A stretch of 64,000 nucleotides of DNA from Coxiella endosymbiont of Amblyomma nuttalli (lineage in GTDB: Bacteria; Pseudomonadota; Gammaproteobacteria; Coxiellales; Coxiellaceae), in contig NZ_CP064834.1 in assembly GCF_018107685.1 (NCBI RefSeq), positions 682,001 through 746,000 on the forward strand. The letters are read 5' to 3'. Shown here piece by piece: positions 60,919 to 64,000 of the stretch. The translations under genes were made by a program, and so were the position numbers. Under the pieces are notes generated by a model. The model was not told the origin of the DNA, made no database searches, and saw only the letters and a list, made by a program, of their open reading frames with translations. Numbering within the stretch: position 1 is the stretch's first letter; each line of letters opens with the position of its first letter.

Positions 60919-63540
60919 ATGTCGCCACGTCAGAAAATACAGGATCTATCTCCAAAAGTGCCACCTCATTCTAAAGAGGCGGAACAATCGGTTCTAGGAG
61001 CTTTGATGCTAGACAATCGCGCGTGGGATTGTATTACAGATCGTATTGATGTACATGATTTTTACCAATCCGACCATCGATTGATTTTTGAAACAATGAC
61101 CCAGTTAATTGACCAACATAAACCATTAGACGTACTAACGATCACAGAAGCATTAAAAACAAGACATGAGTTAACCACAGTAGGGGGAGAAATTTATCTC
61201 TATGAATTAGCGAAAAACACACCTAGTGCTGCTAATATTACTGCTTACGCTGATATCGTCCGTGAGCATGCTATGCTCCGTCGATTAATTGAGGCAGGTA
61301 CTGATATTACTCATAATGCTTTTAATCCAGATGGTCGTGACATTAAAGAACTTTTAGATAATGCAGAACAACGAGTTTTTAATATTGCTGCAAGTCACGC
61401 ACGAGGCTCTGGTCCAGTAGCTATCGGTACATTACTTACAAAAGCCACGGAAAAGATTGATATGCTTTATCATTCCAATAAGGAGATCACCGGACTTTCT
61501 ACTGGTTTCTCTGACTTAGATAAATTAACTTCCGGCTTACAGCCAGGAGATTTAGTAGTAATAGCAGGACGGCCTTCGATGGGTAAGACTATATTAGCGA
61601 TGAATATCACTGAACATGCCGCAATAAAAAGCAATGTGGTTGTATTAGTGTTTAGCATGGAAATGCCTGCTGAAGCGTTAGTAATGCGTATTTTATCTTC
61701 ACTTGGTAGTATCGATCAACATAAGGTACGCACTGGCCAATTAAAAGATCATGATTGGCCAAGGATTGCTCGCGCTATTGAAATGCTCTCAGAAACTAAA
61801 TTATTCATCGATGACACGCCAGCGCTAACTCCCGGGGAAATTCGTTCTCGAGCAAGACGCTTAGCACGAGAACATGGAGATTTGGGATTAATTACCGTAG
61901 ATTATTTACAACTGATGCATATTCCAGGAACCAAAGAAAATCGTAGCACTGAAATCTCGGAAATTTCTCGTTCCTTAAAAGCATTAGCAAAAGAGTTAAA
62001 CATTCCCATTATTGTTTTATCCCAACTTAATCGAAGTCTCGAAACACGAACTGACAAACGTCCCGTTATGTCGGATTTACGTGAATGCGTGAGCGGAAAT
62101 ACATTAGTTTGTTTAGCGAATGGCCAGCGAATGCCGATACGAGATCTTGTTGGTCAAAGTCCTGAAGTTATCGCGATAGATGATAAGGGTAATTTGGTTT
62201 CTGCACAAAGCGAAATTGTGTGGAAGGTAGGAAAACGTCCGATTTATGAAATTAAATTGTCCAGTGGCCGTTGTATCAAAGGAACAAACAAACATCAACT
62301 TCTAACATTTAAAAATTGGAAATGTGTACAAGATTTTAGGATAGGGGATTACCTTGCAATTGTTAATCGTTTGCCGGAACCAGAAAAGGGAGAGGAATGG
62401 TCAGATAATAAAATTATTCTGCTAGGTCATATGATTGGAGATGGGTATTATATCCAACATCAGCCTCTTCAATATACATCTATGTATCAGGATAATCTTG
62501 AAATAGTAGAAAAAATAGTGATACAAGAATTTGGCAATACAATCAAGCGATATAGTTACGCTAATAACCAGTATAAACTTATTATCAGTGATAATAATAA
62601 TCGATTTCATCTAAGTAGTATAAATAAATGGTTGCGGGAATTAGGGATTTTTAATCAACGCTCTTACGAAAAACACATTCCTCACAGGGTTTTTTCTCTA
62701 AAAAATCGTCAGATTGCACTTTTATTAAAGCACTTGTGGGCAACACATGGTACTATTAACGCTTGTATAGGAAAGAACAGAACAGGAATCATTTATTATA
62801 GCACTAGTAGTAATAAATTAGCTTTTGATGTTGCAGCGTTATTGTTGCGATTTGGTATCGTGTCACGCATTACGACAGTACAAAAGAAAAATTGTCATCC
62901 TATTTTTACGGTAATAATTATAGGCACAGAAGGTTTGCAAAAATTTCTGCGGGAAATAGGTTTTTTTAGTTATCGACAACTACAAGTGGAAAAAAAAATG
63001 GAGCTTTTATTGGAAGTACTAGAAGTGCTCCTTGTTATTGCAAGCCAGAAAAGAATGCCAAATCGCCGTATGGTTGCATTGAGGAGGGAATCGTGCGATG
63101 GTTCTTTTCAGCCGCTTCAATTTTTTTCATCGCAAACTATTACGACGGAATATGCAGTTTTATTAGAGAATGACCCCTTATTGCAGCATTATCAAAACGA
63201 TTTGCTTTGGGACCAAATCGTCTCTATAGAAAGTAAGGGAGTAGAAGAAGTATATGATTTAACTGTGCCTAGGTATGCATCTTGGCTTGCAGATGGATTA
63301 GTTTCTCATAACTCAGGTGCTATTGAGCAGGATGCAGATTTGATTGCTTTTATTTACCGGGACGAAGTTTATTGTAATGATTCCCTAGATAAAGGGAAGG
63401 CAGAGATTATTGTTGCTAAACATCGGAATGGCCCGATTGGTAAAATCATATTAACATTTCGTGGACAATATACGCGGTTTGATAATTTTTCTCCCGAAAC
63501 AATTCCATCGCGAACATCATTTGGCGGGATAAGAGTGTGA
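60919..63540 (+). CDS. dnaB: Replicative DNA helicase DnaB with in-frame intein
   Basis: DnaB is the hexameric helicase at the replication fork. The 873-residue precursor is interrupted by a 409-residue intein (residues 390-798); spliced DnaB has 464 residues, the usual length. The N-terminal primase-binding domain begins with PPHSKEAEQSVLGALMLD. The RecA-fold motor has Walker A GRPSMGKT (217-224), a Walker B-like LGLITVDYLQLM and the motif MSDLRE just before the intein. The second extein resumes with SGAIEQDADLIAFIYRDEVY and ends in a FRGQYTRFDNF-type tail. Splicing is needed for a working helicase because the insertion breaks a conserved motif. dnaB overlaps alr by 4 bases. Confidence 0.96.
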   Translation: MSPRQKIQDLSPKVPPHSKEAEQSVLGALMLDNRAWDCITDRIDVHDFYQSDHRLIFETMTQLIDQHKPLDVLTITEALKTRHELTTVGGEIYLYELAKNTPSAANITAYADIVREHAMLRRLIEAGTDITHNAFNPDGRDIKELLDNAEQRVFNIAASHARGSGPVAIGTLLTKATEKIDMLYHSNKEITGLSTGFSDLDKLTSGLQPGDLVVIAGRPSMGKTILAMNITEHAAIKSNVVVLVFSMEMPAEALVMRILSSLGSIDQHKVRTGQLKDHDWPRIARAIEMLSETKLFIDDTPALTPGEIRSRARRLAREHGDLGLITVDYLQLMHIPGTKENRSTEISEISRSLKALAKELNIPIIVLSQLNRSLETRTDKRPVMSDLRECVSGNTLVCLANGQRMPIRDLVGQSPEVIAIDDKGNLVSAQSEIVWKVGKRPIYEIKLSSGRCIKGTNKHQLLTFKNWKCVQDFRIGDYLAIVNRLPEPEKGEEWSDNKIILLGHMIGDGYYIQHQPLQYTSMYQDNLEIVEKIVIQEFGNTIKRYSYANNQYKLIISDNNNRFHLSSINKWLRELGIFNQRSYEKHIPHRVFSLKNRQIALLLKHLWATHGTINACIGKNRTGIIYYSTSSNKLAFDVAALLLRFGIVSRITTVQKKNCHPIFTVIIIGTEGLQKFLREIGFFSYRQLQVEKKMELLLEVLEVLLVIASQKRMPNRRMVALRRESCDGSFQPLQFFSSQTITTEYAVLLENDPLLQHYQNDLLWDQIVSIESKGVEEVYDLTVPRYASWLADGLVSHNSGAIEQDADLIAFIYRDEVYCNDSLDKGKAEIIVAKHRNGPIGKIILTFRGQYTRFDNFSPETIPSRTSFGGIRV
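62086..63312 (+). mobile_element. DnaB intein with LAGLIDADG endonuclease domain (probably endonuclease-dead)
   Basis: An intein is a protein-splicing element; its homing endonuclease spreads it to empty alleles. It begins at Cys390 (CVSGNTLVCLANG, block A), has the TxxH of block B (KGTNKHQLL) and ends VEEVYDLTVP...VSHN (blocks F and G), followed by the required Ser of the extein. The endonuclease has a first motif LLGHMIGDGYY (Asp at intein residue 119) and a second HLWATHGTI (residue 217 on). In Ssp DnaB, which I recall as close to this intein along its length, the second motif reads HLWSTDG. So the second acidic residue is His here (codon 62746-62748). The usual block F histidine is also not evident (VPRYASW). 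The reading frame is open throughout. Confidence 0.93.
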
Positions 63541-64000
63541 CTCGTGCGGTTGCTGCTATTAATCTAACAGCGTTAAAACATAATTTCTCGTGGATTAAAA
63601 AAGTAGCGTCGCACCAATATATTTGGGCAATGATAAAGAGTAGTGGTTATGGTCATGGACTGTTGCGGGTTGCGCAAGTACTATCGGAAGCAGATGCGTT
63701 TGGCGTCTCCTGTATAGAAGAAGCTATAGTATTACGTGAAGCGGGTATTAAAACACCTATCATAGTAATGGGGGGTTTTAGCAACGAAAAAGAGCTATTG
63801 AAATTTATTCGTCACCATTTAGTGGCCGTTATTCACCAGCCAGATCAAGTCCGTGTTTTAGAAAACTGTCATTTAACTTCGCCATTGTCTGTATGGTTAA
63901 AAATTGATAGCGGTATGCACAGACTGGGTTTTTCGGTAGAAGTGGTTGCTTCTATTTATCAAAGCCTTCAAAAATCTGTTTCTGTGCGAAAGCCAATTGG
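63537..64000 (+). CDS. alr: Alanine racemase, 5' part (3' end outside window)
   Basis: Alr makes D-alanine for peptidoglycan. It starts at GTG 63537, overlapping the dnaB stop by four bases (GTGA), and runs open to the window end (154 codons). The sequence begins VTRAVAAINLTALKHNFSWI and has the PLP lysine in AMIKSSGYGHGLL, where relatives usually have KxNAYGHG. It continues with GVSCIEEAIVLREAGI and WLKIDSGMHRLGF. The usual asparagine or alanine after the lysine is Ser-Ser here, a mild variation. dnaB-alr is a common gammaproteobacterial pair. Confidence 0.93.
   Translation, partial: MTRAVAAINLTALKHNFSWIKKVASHQYIWAMIKSSGYGHGLLRVAQVLSEADAFGVSCIEEAIVLREAGIKTPIIVMGGFSNEKELLKFIRHHLVAVIHQPDQVRVLENCHLTSPLSVWLKIDSGMHRLGFSVEVVASIYQSLQKSVSVRKPI

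Overview
The window looks like a piece of the degrading, AT-rich chromosome of a Coxiella-type gammaproteobacterium, most likely a tick-associated Coxiella-like endosymbiont. Three things support this. Every intact gene is a core gammaproteobacterial gene. Local gene orders are classical for the class (gloB-yafS-rnhA-dnaQ, lipB-lipA, recA-alaS-lysC-csrA-tRNA-Ser, pgsA-tRNA-Gly-tRNA-Cys-tRNA-Leu, rpsO-pnp, rpsF-rpsR-rplI). The replicative helicase gene dnaB carries an intein, as I recall it does in C. burnetii. The genus assignment is inference from these features. About a third of the window is gene-free, AT-rich DNA, and several genes survive only as frameshifted remnants, which fits ongoing genome reduction.

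Layout. 1-5.5 kb: 3' end of purD, dnaQ, rnhA, a broken yafS-type methyltransferase, gloB, and an MltD-like transglycosylase whose 3' end is duplicated in tandem. 5.5-13 kb: ispA and ndk (minus strand), dacA, lipB-lipA, and a DedA-PAP2 membrane protein whose C-terminal LssY-like domain has decayed. 13-21 kb: ftsK, trxB, infA and icd, with the genes usually between them (aat, ate, clpA, clpS) missing. 21.8-24.3 kb: four tRNA genes, pgsA and a decayed uvrC. 24.6-31 kb: csrA, lysC, alaS, recA and a broken pncC. 31.8-36.4 kb: scpB and scpA remnants, broken yciB, a BolA-family gene and rpmE. 36.4-39.6 kb: the largest gene-free stretch. 39.6-48.4 kb: valS, lptF-lptG, purB and a DegT-type aminotransferase. 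49.3-57.5 kb: rpsO-pnp, msbA-lpxK, an 88-bp perfect palindrome, and nadE. 58.2-64 kb: rpsF, rpsR with an apparent ATT start codon, rplI, dnaB with its intein, and the 5' part of alr.

What the genes do together. The retained functions are translation (infA, rpsO, rpsF, rpsR, rplI, rpmE, alaS, valS, tRNAs), replication, recombination and chromosome segregation (dnaB, dnaQ, rnhA, recA, ftsK), envelope building (msbA, lpxK, lptF, lptG, pgsA, dacA, alr, mltD-like, ispA), and cofactor or nucleotide supply (lipA, lipB, nadE, purB, purD, ndk). The lost or broken functions are nucleotide excision repair (uvrC), the ScpAB condensin partners, NMN deamidation (pncC), YciB and a small methyltransferase.

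I found no CRISPR array, defence island, transposase, prophage or secretion system. The most unusual items are the ATT start of rpsR, the DnaB intein whose second endonuclease motif appears to have lost its catalytic aspartate, and the long perfect palindrome that forms the 3' end of lpxK.
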